Source: an uncultured Gemmatimonadota bacterium (GTDB lineage Bacteria; Gemmatimonadota; Gemmatimonadetes; Gemmatimonadales; Gemmatimonadaceae). From it: DNA of 64,000 nucleotides. The position numbers and the translations under genes are program-made. A model generated the notes under the pieces. That model did no database searches. It worked only from the letters and a program-made list of their open reading frames with translations, and was not told where the DNA came from. The stretch lies in the NCBI GenBank assembly GCA_902826615.1, contig CADEFN010000006.1:186001-250000 (forward strand), given 5' to 3'. This document shows positions 35,121 to 44,665 of the stretch, piece after piece; positions within the stretch are counted from its first letter, which is position 1; each line of letters opens with the position of its first letter.

Positions 35121-36254
35121 ATGCCCGGCGCTCCAGTCAGTGCGACCCGAACGCTGCTCCTCAATCGGTGGACGATCAGCGGTGTCACCACCTTCATGGT
35201 CGTCGATGCCGTGCGAGAGGTGGCGGCGGGATCGGTCGTAGGTGCGTCGGCGTCATGGCTGATGCTCGTCTATCACAATGCGGCCTGGTGGCTGCCCTGG
35301 TATCTCATTGTGCCGGTGATCGGTGCGGCATCGGACCGTTGGAGTGTCCTTGGCCCTCGCCGCGCCGTCGCGGCCGCCGTGCATGTACTCCTGGCGCTTG
35401 GCGCGACACTCGGCCACGTGGTGGCGGTGAGTTTCCTGATGTCGCTGATGCCGGTTGCTCCGGATCGCTGGCCCGGTATGGTGCCCACGGCGGTGCGTCT
35501 GTTGCTCACATACGGGATGCTTGATCTGATGACCTATGTGGCGGCAGCTGCCATCTGGCATGCGGTGACCTGGTCGCGAGAGATGACACGGCGCGCTGAG
35601 GAGGCTCGCGTTCTTGTACAGCGCACAAGCGAGCTTGAACATGAGCTGACCGGAGCAACCCTCGACGCGTTGCGGGCACAGCTCAATCCACACTTCCTCT
35701 TCAACGCGCTCAATGCCGTGTCCGGACTCGTCCGCAGTGGTGACCGTGACCGGGCCGTGTCCGCTATTGCACAGTTAGGTGACCTGCTCCGCGAGACCCT
35801 TGCCGGAGAGGGAGCGCAGGAAGTCCCGCTGGCCGAGGAGGTCGCGCTGGTGCGCCGCTACCTCGCGATCGAAGAGATCCGGCTCGCCTCGCGCCTCCGC
35901 ATTGTCGTGACGGTCCCGGACGAAGCGGAGCAGTGTCCCGTTCCGTCATTGCTGCTCCAGCCACTGGTGGAAAACGCCATCCGGCACGGGATTGCGCGCT
36001 GGTCCGAGGGGGGAGATCTCACCATCTCGGCGCGGCAGGATGCACGGCACCTGACCATCGCCGTGCAAGATGTGCCTCGGGTCCCCCGCGTCGGACCACC
36101 CCAGGGAGTCACACGCGAGGGAATCGGCCTGGGGAATACCAGGCGACGGCTGGAGCGCCTGTATGGATCGCGCGCGTCGCTGCGCATCACGTTTGCCGAC
36201 GACGGGGGCTGCGTGGCGGAGGTTGCGCTCCCGCTCGGGGGTGCTGGCCGATAA
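35121..36254 (+). CDS. LytS/AlgZ-type sensor histidine kinase
   Basis: A 377-residue kinase. About four transmembrane helices occupy residues 15-150, followed by a coiled-coil-like linker (152-180). The His_kinase domain has the phosphorylatable His191 in LNPHFLFNALN. The ATPase part has 'PLVENAIRHGI' (N box) and 'GIGLGNTRRRLERLYG' (G box). It is the partner of the LytTR regulator 4 bp upstream. The signal is unknown because the sensor is only the membrane part. Confidence 0.9.
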   Translation: MPGAPVSATRTLLLNRWTISGVTTFMVVDAVREVAAGSVVGASASWLMLVYHNAAWWLPWYLIVPVIGAASDRWSVLGPRRAVAAAVHVLLALGATLGHVVAVSFLMSLMPVAPDRWPGMVPTAVRLLLTYGMLDLMTYVAAAAIWHAVTWSREMTRRAEEARVLVQRTSELEHELTGATLDALRAQLNPHFLFNALNAVSGLVRSGDRDRAVSAIAQLGDLLRETLAGEGAQEVPLAEEVALVRRYLAIEEIRLASRLRIVVTVPDEAEQCPVPSLLLQPLVENAIRHGIARWSEGGDLTISARQDARHLTIAVQDVPRVPRVGPPQGVTREGIGLGNTRRRLERLYGSRASLRITFADDGGCVAEVALPLGGAGR

Positions 36255-36274
36255 CCTCCGCCTGTTGCCGACAT

Positions 36275-37297
36275 TTACGGTGCCCGCGTCCAGGTAATCG
36301 TGGCGATGGTGGCCCAGTCGCCATCCTGTGCTTCCCAGGTCTGGACCAAACGGTTGGGATCAGCAAACGACCAGCGTAGACGCACCGGGACGGGATACGC
36401 GGTCGAGGTCGCACGTCCGCTCACGGTGAGGGTGGTGCCATCAATCGTGCCACCCAGCCGGAACCCCGACCCCTCCGAGTCGATCTGCGCACGATACCAG
36501 CGGCCGACGAAACGATCGAGGTAGAGGAATGACCGGAGTTCGTAACCGCTGGTACTCTGGAATCGCTCCTCAAGCATGCAGCGCGCTGCGGAGTGCGACA
36601 CGGTGGCGGTGCCCATGGGTCCAGCGGAGGTGGACAGGGTCCAGCGGCCGACGAGTGTGTCGAGTACGCGGTAGGCAGGGCGCGTGACACAGGAGTTCGG
36701 GACCGGTGCTGTTGGCTCCTGGTAACTGGTGGATTTGGCGTATCGTCCGTTGAAGTTGTTGGCAAAGGCGGCGCCCCCATTCTGGCTGAAGAGCCAGAGC
36801 TGCTGCACCGTGCCATCGGTATTCGCGGTCCACTGAAAGCGGCTGGCCAGGGACGGCCCATTCGGAATGACCCGGACCGTGTCCTGCATGGCCATGGTGC
36901 CCATGGTGGTGGGTTCTCCAAAGAGACGCAGCGTGAGGCCGCTCTGGTCGACGTAATCCTGCAGCCAGAGGCCGGTCAGCCGATCGAATCGGCTGAGGCT
37001 GCGGCCGGCGGTGCCGTTGAAGTTTTCGAGTATGGCGCACTCGCCGACTTCACGAGTGATGCGGCTGACCCCGGCAGAGTTGCCGGAGGCGCCGGTGATC
37101 GCCCAGTCGCCGATCCAGAAATCGAACAAACGAAAGCGCGCCGCGGCGCAGCTGCGTTGCAGCGGATCGTTGACATTGTAGACACCGGGCACCTGTGGGA
37201 CATCGGCGTCGGAACCGCCGGGATTGGTACCGCCACTGGCATCGCGACATGCCAGAGCCACGATCGAGCACAGGGACAAACGCAGGGCCGAAAGCAA
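36275..37297 (-). CDS. Putative lipoprotein with two DUF1579-like barrel domains
   Basis: A 340-residue exported protein. The N-terminus (LSLCSIVALAC, Cys17) is a plausible lipoprotein signal. Two related halves follow: 'FRLFDFWIGDWAITG' with 'LENFNGTAGRSLSRFDRLTGLWLQ', and 'YRVLDTLVGRWTLST' with 'LEERFQSTSGYELRSFLYLDRFVGRW'. Each half looks like a small beta barrel of the DUF1579 type. Function unknown. It converges with the kinase gene. Confidence 0.6.
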   Translation of the reverse strand: MLSALRLSLCSIVALACRDASGGTNPGGSDADVPQVPGVYNVNDPLQRSCAAARFRLFDFWIGDWAITGASGNSAGVSRITREVGECAILENFNGTAGRSLSRFDRLTGLWLQDYVDQSGLTLRLFGEPTTMGTMAMQDTVRVIPNGPSLASRFQWTANTDGTVQQLWLFSQNGGAAFANNFNGRYAKSTSYQEPTAPVPNSCVTRPAYRVLDTLVGRWTLSTSAGPMGTATVSHSAARCMLEERFQSTSGYELRSFLYLDRFVGRWYRAQIDSEGSGFRLGGTIDGTTLTVSGRATSTAYPVPVRLRWSFADPNRLVQTWEAQDGDWATIATITWTRAP

Positions 37298-37575
37298 ACG
37301 AACCTCCAGTCAGGGGTTCGGGAAATCCGTCCCTTTCAGGCAGGAAAGTCGCGCCGTTTGGTACGATGCCCACTAACAGCGGATCGAGCGCATCCGTCAA
37401 TTGTGCGCGTTCTGTTCATCCCCTTCCCACGCGGGCTGTCACGCGAATAGCGTACGCTGCCACCTGACACGACTATGGTTCGAACGTCGCACTCAGCGAA
37501 GTGGTTGTTCCTGGGTTTCGCGGACTACGAGTGCGACGCCGCACGGTGCCATCCACCCGTTCCTTGACTGTACCG

Positions 37576-38829
37576 ATGAGCATACGCCGCCTGAGGACCT
37601 ATGCGTCTGCCCTGTGCGTTGCGTGCAGCGACGCTTCGCAGGGTGTGACCCCTGCACCGCCCATCCCGCCAGGTCCGGTGTTCTCGCAGGTCGAGGCGGT
37701 GATTGCGCGGGAGGAACAACGCTTCATCGAAGTCCGGCGAGATCTGCACCGTCACCCGGAGTTGTCGGGCGAGGAACGTCGCACAGCCCAGGTTGTGCGC
37801 GATGCGCTTGGCGCACTCGGGCTCGAGGTTCGATCCGGGATTGGTGGGCATGGTGTGACGGCACTCTTGCGAGGCGCACGCCCGGGTCCCCTCGTCGCGT
37901 ACCGCGCGGACATGGATGCAGTGGCATCCGGCGCCACGGATCCGGTGGAGTTCCGGTCGGTCAACGCGGGTGTCCGCCACATCTGCGGTCACGACATTCA
38001 TGTGACCGTCGGTCTCGCCGTCGCGACGGCGCTTGCGCAGGTCCGCGATTCGCTGGCAGGCAGTGTACTGTTTGTCTTTCAGCCGGCGGAAGAACGCGCC
38101 ACGGGGGCGAAGGCCATGCTGGCAGCGGGTGTCTTCGAGACGGCGTTGCCAGCAGCCATCTACGGCCTCCACACGGCACCGTATGAGGCGGGGCGCGTGG
38201 CCTCGACGCCGGGCCCGATGATGGCCGGGCGGGATCGCTTTGAAGTGACCGTGACGTCGCCGGATGACATCGGGAACGCGGCGAGTGCAGTGCTCGCCCG
38301 CATCAACGCACTCTCCACCATCTCGGCGGCCTCACTCGGCATCTCTCAGCCGCCGGATTTCATTCTGGTGAATGCCTCAGCACCCCAAGTGAGCGGTACC
38401 ACGGCGCGGATTGCCGGGAGCGTGGTGCTGGCCAGCGCGGCGTCGCGTGCCCGCGTGCGAGCCCTGATTGCCGATGAGCTCCAGCGGTCACCGCCCGCCG
38501 GGGCACAGATTACGTCGATGTACGAGTCGCGCGCCATTGCGGGTGTGACAAACGATACACTGCTTGCCCGGGCCGCCATGGCAACGGCGCGCGCCGTCCT
38601 GGGTGACGCGAACGTCAGCACGGTCACGACCATCCCGCCAGCGTTCAGTGAGGACTTCGGGTCATTTCAGGAACGAGTGCCCGGCGTCTTCTTCTACCTC
38701 GGCGTGGCCAACAGCGAGCGGCGCTGGAACGGTGTGCCGCACGACGCCAACTACGTTGCGGACGAACGCGCCATATCGGTCGGCGCACGCCTCATGAGCC
38801 GGCTGCTGCTCTCGCATCTCCTGCAGTAG
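37576..38829 (+). CDS. M20-family amidohydrolase (aminoacyl/hippurate-type), lipoprotein-like
   Basis: A 417-residue metal-dependent amidohydrolase. The N-terminus (LRTYASALCVACSD) resembles a lipoprotein signal, so it probably acts in the periplasm. Family motifs: DLHRHPELSGEE, YRADMDA (metal Asp), CGHDIH (metal Cys/His), QPAEERATG (catalytic Glu pair), LHTAPYEAG and the late DFGSFQ. The usual dimerisation domain is present at about 220-330. Substrates are N-acyl amino acids or similar. The ATG at 37576 is chosen over 37501 because the signal starts there. Confidence 0.85.
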   Translation: MSIRRLRTYASALCVACSDASQGVTPAPPIPPGPVFSQVEAVIAREEQRFIEVRRDLHRHPELSGEERRTAQVVRDALGALGLEVRSGIGGHGVTALLRGARPGPLVAYRADMDAVASGATDPVEFRSVNAGVRHICGHDIHVTVGLAVATALAQVRDSLAGSVLFVFQPAEERATGAKAMLAAGVFETALPAAIYGLHTAPYEAGRVASTPGPMMAGRDRFEVTVTSPDDIGNAASAVLARINALSTISAASLGISQPPDFILVNASAPQVSGTTARIAGSVVLASAASRARVRALIADELQRSPPAGAQITSMYESRAIAGVTNDTLLARAAMATARAVLGDANVSTVTTIPPAFSEDFGSFQERVPGVFFYLGVANSERRWNGVPHDANYVADERAISVGARLMSRLLLSHLLQ

Positions 38830-38974
38830 TCGAGGCACGCTCTGGCGCGCGCCCGTGTGCTACGGGGCGCTATTGTTCTCAGTGGCGATGTCGCGTCGCC
38901 GGCCAGTGCTGCTGATTACGACCACAGGGGCATGTCGCATCTCGAGCTCCTGCACCCGTGACCATGGGGACGCT

Positions 38975-39463
38975 GTGCTGAAACGGTGGACAAGGCGAAT
39001 ACGCGGGGCGCTGGGCATGGGCTTGCTCTGGGCGATTGGCGGCTTCGCCATTGGTGGTGTCATCGAGCTGCTCGACAATGTCCTTCCCGGAGGGCTCCCC
39101 ATGGCGTCCGCCGTTGATATGTGGCCACAGACGCTGGCCCTGATCGCCTTTTTCGGCGGCGGGATCTTTGCCATCGTGCTCGGCATTGCCGGGGCTCGGC
39201 GTCGCTTTGATCAGCTGTCGATGCCCTGGTTTGCGGCGTGGGGCGCACTGGCAGGACTCCTGCTCGGGCTCCGGGCCGTCTCGGGCGGGGCGCCGCTGCT
39301 CTTTGTTTGTGTGCCGGTGCTGGGTAGCGCCGCCCTGGCTGCGGGGTCACTGGCGCTGGCCAGGCGGGCGGAACACCGTGAGCTGCTGGCGGCAGGTGCG
39401 GTAGCCGACGAAGTGGGACTCAGCGCGAGTGAAGCGAAGCAACTGCTGGGGCGCACGGACTGA
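38975..39463 (+). CDS. Small four-helix membrane protein, unknown function
   Basis: A 162-residue membrane protein from a GTG with GGGGA 6 bases upstream. It has about four hydrophobic segments (GLLWAIGGFAIGGVI, TLALIAFFGGGIFAIVLGI, WGALAGLLLGL, LFVCVPVLGSAALAAGSLAL) and a short cytoplasmic tail with 'GLSASEAKQLLG', which looks like a small helical binding motif. No family recognised. Confidence 0.55.
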   Translation: MLKRWTRRIRGALGMGLLWAIGGFAIGGVIELLDNVLPGGLPMASAVDMWPQTLALIAFFGGGIFAIVLGIAGARRRFDQLSMPWFAAWGALAGLLLGLRAVSGGAPLLFVCVPVLGSAALAAGSLALARRAEHRELLAAGAVADEVGLSASEAKQLLGRTD

Positions 39464-39484
39464 CCGTGTCGGCCCCCGTGGGGC

Positions 39485-39919
39485 TCAGCTGCGGTTGATT
39501 GACGAGAGCCCCAGTAGCCCCATGGCGGCGACCGCGGTGCCCATTACCGACGCGAAAAGCGCGAGCCCGATGGACGTGGCGCCCTGCCCGACGGGGAAGG
39601 TTCTGCGCGTGCCGTTGGTGGCGTAGGCCACTTCGATGCGCGATCCTGAGTCGAGGCCCTGCCAGAACCCTTTGCTGACCACCGTCCGCTCAACGCGATC
39701 CTCGCCACCTGTGGTCTTGAACCGATAGCTGATCACGAAGTCGGTGCCTTCGGAGGTCTCGACGGTGGTGCGTGAGGTCACCACGGCGGTTGCGCGTCCC
39801 CCGCTACGCTCGATCTCTCGATCGCGCTGCAGGGCGCCCCAGCCACTGATGGCTCCGCCGACCCCGAAGAGCAACATGAGGGCCGGAACCACCCAGGAGG
39901 TCACGCGTCGAATCGCCAT
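39485..39919 (-). CDS. DUF3592 membrane protein
   Basis: A 144-residue protein with an N-terminal helix (VVPALMLLFGVGGAISG), a beta domain with 'GGRATAVVTSRTTVE' and 'VISYRFKTTGGEDRVE', and a C-terminal helix (LALFASVMGTAVAAMGLL). This is the plan of DUF3592, a family of unknown role. It converges with the preceding gene. Confidence 0.75.
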   Translation of the reverse strand: MAIRRVTSWVVPALMLLFGVGGAISGWGALQRDREIERSGGRATAVVTSRTTVETSEGTDFVISYRFKTTGGEDRVERTVVSKGFWQGLDSGSRIEVAYATNGTRRTFPVGQGATSIGLALFASVMGTAVAAMGLLGLSSINRS

Positions 39920-39986
39920 ATGGAAGAAGACGAGGCTCGCGTATGGCCATCACGCCGGCGCCCCGGAGCGCTGGCGGTTCAGCCAG

Positions 39987-41240
39987 CTACCAGCTGAACC
40001 TGTCCACCTGGAATGGTGACAGTGCCTGGGGCGAGGACCCCCCGACCATGAGGTCCGCCATCACCTCTCCCGTCACCGGCGCCATGGTCACGCCGAGTGT
40101 GCCATGCCCTGTGGCCACAAAGGCGTTACTCAGTCCAGGCAGCGGTCCGAGGAGGGGCAGCCCGTCGGGGGTGAGGGGACGCATTCCCACCCACTCCACA
40201 CCCGCGTCCGGCGATGGCGCGCTTCTCAGGTACTGACCGACCCCGCGCCGAATTCCCACGAGACGTCGCCGGTCGAGCACCGTGTTCACACCCGAGAGCT
40301 CCATGGTTCCAGCAAACCGCACGTGCCCGTCAAATGGTGAGCAGGCGATTTTCGCTTCGGCCATGTAGAGCGGGCGCGTCAGCGCCACGTCGCCGCTGGG
40401 CACCGTAATGCTGTACCCTTTGGCTGCCTGTACCGGGAGACGCACGCCAGCCAGGCCAGCCACCGACGCGCTCCAGGCCCCTGCCGCGATGAGTACCTCG
40501 TCGATCGCTTCACCACCATCTGCCGTGAGCACGGCCTCCACGCGCCCATGACCGCGCTTGAAGCCCGTGATCGCCCGGCCCGCGTGTATCGTCACGCCCT
40601 GTGAGGCAAGCGCGGCGGCATACCCCGCGGTCAGCGACTCCGGGCGCACATGGGTGTCTTCGCCGATGAGGAGTCCACAGGCAAGGTCGTCACGCAGTTG
40701 TGGCTCCAGCGCGACCAGCGCCGCACTGCCTAACGGTTCGGGGATGCGATATCCGTACGGCTGCATGGCTTCCAGTTCACCGCGAACGGCTTCCATGTAG
40801 GCGGGACTCCTGAATACACAGAGGAGTCCGCGCTTGTGGTACTCAAATGACACGCCTTCGGCGGCAAGCTGATCGTACAAGGGCAGGGTGCGGGCATTCA
40901 GCGCCGCCACAGCGGCCAGTCCGCGGTCGTAGTCGGCGGCGTTGCAGTGCTTCCAGAAATGCCAGAGCCAGCGGGACATCCCCGGTACGGCGCTCGGCCT
41001 GACGTAGAGTGGGGAGGCCGGCTGCAGCATCCACTTGATCGACTTCCAGATCAGGCCGGGGGAGGGCACGGGGCCGGAAAGCGAAGGAACGATCCACCCG
41101 GCATTTCCGGCGGATGAACCGCTCCCGATGCCCCCCTGGTCGAAGACCACCACGTCGCGCCCCCGTTTTCTGAGCGCCCAGGCCGCGGCAAGCCCGATAA
41201 CACCGGCTCCAATGACTGCAGTCTTCTTTCTGGGGGGCAT
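39987..41240 (-). CDS. DadA-like FAD-dependent D-amino-acid dehydrogenase
   Basis: A 417-residue flavoprotein of the DAO/DadA family. It has the dinucleotide-binding GAGVIGLAAAWALRKRG near the N-terminus, then the acidic VVVFDQGGIGSGSS, a central substrate domain and the C-terminal 'GMRPLTPDGLPLLGPLPGLSNAFVATGHGTLGVTMAP' that closes the FAD site. Such enzymes oxidise D-amino acids, or related secondary amines such as D-hydroxyproline, and feed the respiratory chain. The start at 41240 is chosen because the fold begins there. It is divergent from the glucan operon and shares its intergenic region. Confidence 0.82.
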   Translation of the reverse strand: MPPRKKTAVIGAGVIGLAAAWALRKRGRDVVVFDQGGIGSGSSAGNAGWIVPSLSGPVPSPGLIWKSIKWMLQPASPLYVRPSAVPGMSRWLWHFWKHCNAADYDRGLAAVAALNARTLPLYDQLAAEGVSFEYHKRGLLCVFRSPAYMEAVRGELEAMQPYGYRIPEPLGSAALVALEPQLRDDLACGLLIGEDTHVRPESLTAGYAAALASQGVTIHAGRAITGFKRGHGRVEAVLTADGGEAIDEVLIAAGAWSASVAGLAGVRLPVQAAKGYSITVPSGDVALTRPLYMAEAKIACSPFDGHVRFAGTMELSGVNTVLDRRRLVGIRRGVGQYLRSAPSPDAGVEWVGMRPLTPDGLPLLGPLPGLSNAFVATGHGTLGVTMAPVTGEVMADLMVGGSSPQALSPFQVDRFSW

Positions 41241-41358
41241 GGCCGGGGAACCTCCGGTGCCGCCCCCCGCCGCGCAAGCGACTCCCGGCTCATAGCCCCC
41301 TTCCGCGTCCAGGCCCGACCGAACCGACTCCCGCCCTGTCCGGCCCCCGAGTCCGCTC

Positions 41359-41387
41359 TTGACACCAACTGAGGCGGGGGCAACTTT
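41359..41387 (+). promoter_or_regulatory. TTGACA promoter of the forward glucan operon
   Basis: TTGACA at 41359-41364, a 17-base GC-rich spacer and AACTTT at 41382-41387 as a weak -10. The downstream part overlaps the 23-bp operator, so a repressor bound there would block polymerase. Confidence 0.5.
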
Positions 41388-41406
41388 GTCCACGAATCGA
41401 ACAAAG
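41384..41406. promoter_or_regulatory. Likely ROK operator, copy B
   Basis: CTTTGT, eight bases (CCACGAAT), then CGAACAAAG. The same ends and length occur at 54996-55018 in front of the opposing operon. ROK (XylR/NagC) repressors bind such TTTGTT/AACAAA dyads, and one is encoded between the two copies. Confidence 0.65.
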
Positions 41407-41463
41407 CCTCGCCGCCCCATCCCCGGACGGCTCGGTACTCGCCCGTTCCAAGGACAGGCACGT

Positions 41464-44400
41464 ATGGGCCCCAATCGTTGCTCCGCCTCCGGTCGTCAGG
41501 GACTCCGCTGGGTCGCTGCCGCTGTTGCCGCGCTCACCCTCCTCTCGGCGGACACGCTGCATGCGCAGCGCATACAGGTGGTTTCTGACGCTGGTGGCTC
41601 GCGCCTCCAGGTCGACGGACGCGACTTCATGATCCAGGGGGTCAACTGGGACTACTTCCCCATTGGCCAGAACTACGCCTACAACTTCTGGGGTCAGTCC
41701 GACGACTTCATCAAGACCGCGCTCGATCGGGAGATGTCGCTCCTCAAGAGCATGGGTGTGAACGCCATTCGTCAGTACAACGGGGTGCCACCCAAGTGGG
41801 TGCGCTACATCTATGAGAACTACGGGATTTTCACGGTCCTCAATCATCCCCTCGGGCGATACGGCTACACCCTCAACGGCACCTACGCACAGAACACCGA
41901 TTACTCCAATCCCGCACTGCGCCAGGCACTCATCGCCGAGGTGACGGCACTGGTTGACGAGTTCAAGGGAACGCCCGGCGTGCTCATGTGGCTGCTGGGG
42001 AATGAGAACAACTACGGACTGGTCTGGAAGTCGGCCGAGACCGAGGGGCTCCCGGTGGGAGAACGCGATGGGGCCAAGGCGCGCTACCTCTATTCCCTTT
42101 TTGGTGAAACGATCCGCGCCATCAAGGCACGCGATACGGAACACCCGGTCGCCATGGCCAACGGCGACCTGCAGTACATCGACATCATCGCCGAGGAGAC
42201 CAAGGGCCTCGACATCTTTGGTACCAACGTCTACCGCGGGCTCTCCTTCGGTGACGCGTTCCAGCGCGTGAAGGACAAGCTGGGCGTGCCCATCATGTTC
42301 ACCGAGTTTGGGGCAGACGCCTGGAATGCCCGTGAGATGCGTGAGGACCAGCAATCGCAGGCCAAGTATCTCCTCGCCCAGTGGGAAGAGATCTATCAGC
42401 ACTCGGCAGGAAAGGGTGGCGTGGGTAACGCCATCGGCGGGCTCACCTTCCAGTGGACCGATGGGTGGTGGAAGGTGAAGCAGGAAGAGCGGCTCGATGT
42501 CCATGACACCGACGCCGGCTGGGGCAATCAGGCCTACCTCGATGATTGGTCGCCCGGTGACAACAACATGAACGAGGAGTGGTGGGGGATCACGGCCAAG
42601 GGGCCCGCCGATTTCCGCGGTCACTTCCAGTTGTTTCCTCGCGCGGCGTATTACGCGCTGCAGCGGGTCTACACGATGAATGCCTATGGCCCCGGTGTGG
42701 ACGTCCCCGCCATTCGCGCGCACTTCGCCGCCATTTCTCCCTCGGAGATGGAGCTCCGCGCCCGCGGCGACAAGGCGGCCCTCTCATCGAATGCTTCGGA
42801 GCGTGTGCGGCTGAGCTCCATGCGGTTGGAGCTTACCACCTTCAATACCGGCGGCCAGCGTATCTCCACGCCACCCAGTGGCGCCGCCAGCACCACGGCG
42901 CGTCCCGGGTTCGTCGGCTTCGACCGGATGGAATCGTACTTCGCCGAGCTGGTTGCCCACCCCGCACAGAACGTCTCGGCGAGCCTGGCGCTCAACATGC
43001 TTGGTCGCGTGCCTGACAACCCGATCGACGAAATCTTCTACGAAAATCGCGGGCGCAGCCGCAACGTGCAGCAAGCCGACGGGAGCACGCTCCGGCTTTC
43101 GGACATTGAACGGCTCAAGGTGTACCGGGCAAGTTTGTCGTGGGATGAGCGCAACTTCCGGCTCGACGGCTTCTACCGCACGGGTCACTACCACTGGGGC
43201 TACGAGGGCGACTTCTTCGGTATCTACCGCGAAGCCAACTACGGCCCCAACATCGACATCTACAACGGAGAAGCACCCCTTGGTGTCGAGTTTACCGGCA
43301 AGCGCGCCTTTGAAGGATTCAAGCTCGCCCTTGGTCCCGAACTCTGGTGGGGAGCCAACCCTGCCGTGGTGGCCAAATACCGCCGGAAGGTTGGTGACTT
43401 CGACGTGACGGGTGTCTACCAGGAAGACATCGCGCGGCAGGGCGCTGCTGCGTCGTCCTTTGCCGTTCCCATTCCGCCGGTGCGTATCGGCACGCTGCAC
43501 CTTGCCACCAGCAATGGGCCGATGGGGTTTGAAATCGGCGGCATCTGGGGCGGCAATACCAAGGTCGGGCAGGTGTTCCAGGTGGCAGACGGCGGCCCGG
43601 GCAACTATCGCATGCTGCAGGACCGCATCAAGGACTCGGACGCGTTAGGCGCCAAGGCCAAGGTCACGCTGTCGCGTGGACGCTGGAACTGGTACGCGCA
43701 GAGTGCTGCCATGGGGCTGGTGGCCGATGCCGGTCCCACGTCGACCATGACGTTCACGGGCTGGGGTCTGCGTGACAGCGGAAGTGGCAATCAGTGGAAC
43801 GCGCTCACCGGGGCGACCTACACCTGGGGGCGTTTCCAGATCGCGCCAAACTTCCTCTGGCAGAAGCCACTGGTTGGCCCGGTGCCCGTGGATGTGCCGG
43901 CGCCGGGGCGTCCGCGCAACATCCTCGCCGATCCCTTCTCGGTGCGTGCCAATCGCGAGCAGACGGCGGGCGAACTCCTCGTGAGTTTTGATCCGACGCC
44001 GGCCACCTTCATGTACGCGTGGGACGCCGACAATCGCGAGGATGCGCGGTTTGCGATGAACCTCGGATTCATCTTCCGCCATCTCCCCACCACACAGGAC
44101 GCCGCCATCGGTATCCTGGCCGACGGACGGACACTTTTTGCCTTCCCTGGTGCGGCGCCGGCACAGGACCTCTGGGAAGTGCGGTCGCGCATCGTGTCGC
44201 GTGTGTCGTCGGATCTGCGTCTGATCGCCAATCTGTACGGTGGCACCGCCCAGCCTAACGGCAACGACGGCCGGTTGCTCAAGCGGTATGGCGGCGACCT
44301 GCGCATGGCCAAGGGTCAGGTAAAGCTGATGGGTGCCGCCAAGTTCAACGACTGGGGTCCCTTCGACTACCACCGTGACTTCAACCTGACATACCCCACA

Positions 44401-44628
44401 CAACTCATGGGGGATCTGTCGTACTTCCTGGGCCTCCCCAGCTGGTTCAATGTGCCGGGGACACGCTTCGGGCTGCGTGGCACATGGCGGACACTTGATC
44501 GCTTCTCGCCGCGGTTCTGCCCCGAACGTTTGTCTGACGCCACGGGGAACGCCGTGTGCGACCCCACCGCACCCGCCAAGACCGGGCGTGAGTGGGAAAT
44601 CCGCTCCTATCTCACGGTTGGCTGGTAG
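41464..44628 (+). CDS. Glycoside hydrolase fused to a predicted outer-membrane beta-barrel
   Basis: A 1054-residue protein with a signal peptide ending near LHAQ. Residues about 45-430 are a clan GH-A-like TIM barrel (GH2/GH5-like): acid/base Glu181 in LGNENN and nucleophile Glu281 in FTEFGAD. From about 530 to the end it changes to alternating amphipathic strands rich in Y, W, F and G ('FRLDGFYRTGHYHWGYEG', 'RWNWYAQSAAMGL', 'YTWGRFQIAPNFLWQ') and ends in a terminal Trp after 'WEIRSYLTVGW', the usual signal for outer-membrane barrel assembly. It heads the forward operon, just behind the operator. It probably cuts glucan at the cell surface; whether the barrel is also a pore is unknown. Confidence 0.75.
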   Translation: MGPNRCSASGRQGLRWVAAAVAALTLLSADTLHAQRIQVVSDAGGSRLQVDGRDFMIQGVNWDYFPIGQNYAYNFWGQSDDFIKTALDREMSLLKSMGVNAIRQYNGVPPKWVRYIYENYGIFTVLNHPLGRYGYTLNGTYAQNTDYSNPALRQALIAEVTALVDEFKGTPGVLMWLLGNENNYGLVWKSAETEGLPVGERDGAKARYLYSLFGETIRAIKARDTEHPVAMANGDLQYIDIIAEETKGLDIFGTNVYRGLSFGDAFQRVKDKLGVPIMFTEFGADAWNAREMREDQQSQAKYLLAQWEEIYQHSAGKGGVGNAIGGLTFQWTDGWWKVKQEERLDVHDTDAGWGNQAYLDDWSPGDNNMNEEWWGITAKGPADFRGHFQLFPRAAYYALQRVYTMNAYGPGVDVPAIRAHFAAISPSEMELRARGDKAALSSNASERVRLSSMRLELTTFNTGGQRISTPPSGAASTTARPGFVGFDRMESYFAELVAHPAQNVSASLALNMLGRVPDNPIDEIFYENRGRSRNVQQADGSTLRLSDIERLKVYRASLSWDERNFRLDGFYRTGHYHWGYEGDFFGIYREANYGPNIDIYNGEAPLGVEFTGKRAFEGFKLALGPELWWGANPAVVAKYRRKVGDFDVTGVYQEDIARQGAAASSFAVPIPPVRIGTLHLATSNGPMGFEIGGIWGGNTKVGQVFQVADGGPGNYRMLQDRIKDSDALGAKAKVTLSRGRWNWYAQSAAMGLVADAGPTSTMTFTGWGLRDSGSGNQWNALTGATYTWGRFQIAPNFLWQKPLVGPVPVDVPAPGRPRNILADPFSVRANREQTAGELLVSFDPTPATFMYAWDADNREDARFAMNLGFIFRHLPTTQDAAIGILADGRTLFAFPGAAPAQDLWEVRSRIVSRVSSDLRLIANLYGGTAQPNGNDGRLLKRYGGDLRMAKGQVKLMGAAKFNDWGPFDYHRDFNLTYPTQLMGDLSYFLGLPSWFNVPGTRFGLRGTWRTLDRFSPRFCPERLSDATGNAVCDPTAPAKTGREWEIRSYLTVGW

Positions 44629-44636
44629 GGCCGATA

Positions 44637-44661
44637 CGCCGGTCGCACCTCGCGACCGGCG
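44637..44661 (+). promoter_or_regulatory. Intercistronic hairpin in the glucan operon
   Basis: A perfect 10-bp stem CGCCGGTCGC/GCGACCGGCG with loop ACCTC, placed between the barrel-fusion stop and the GH3 start. No T-run follows. It could protect or partly terminate the upstream message. Confidence 0.4.
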
Positions 44662-44665
44662 CCCG

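Noticed and set aside
37477-37484. GGTTCGAA resembling a tRNA T-loop
   Set aside because: No acceptor, anticodon or D arm can be folded around it.
41290-42723. Long open frame antisense to the glycosidase
   Set aside because: No protein-like composition or motif; typical antisense frame in GC-rich coding DNA.
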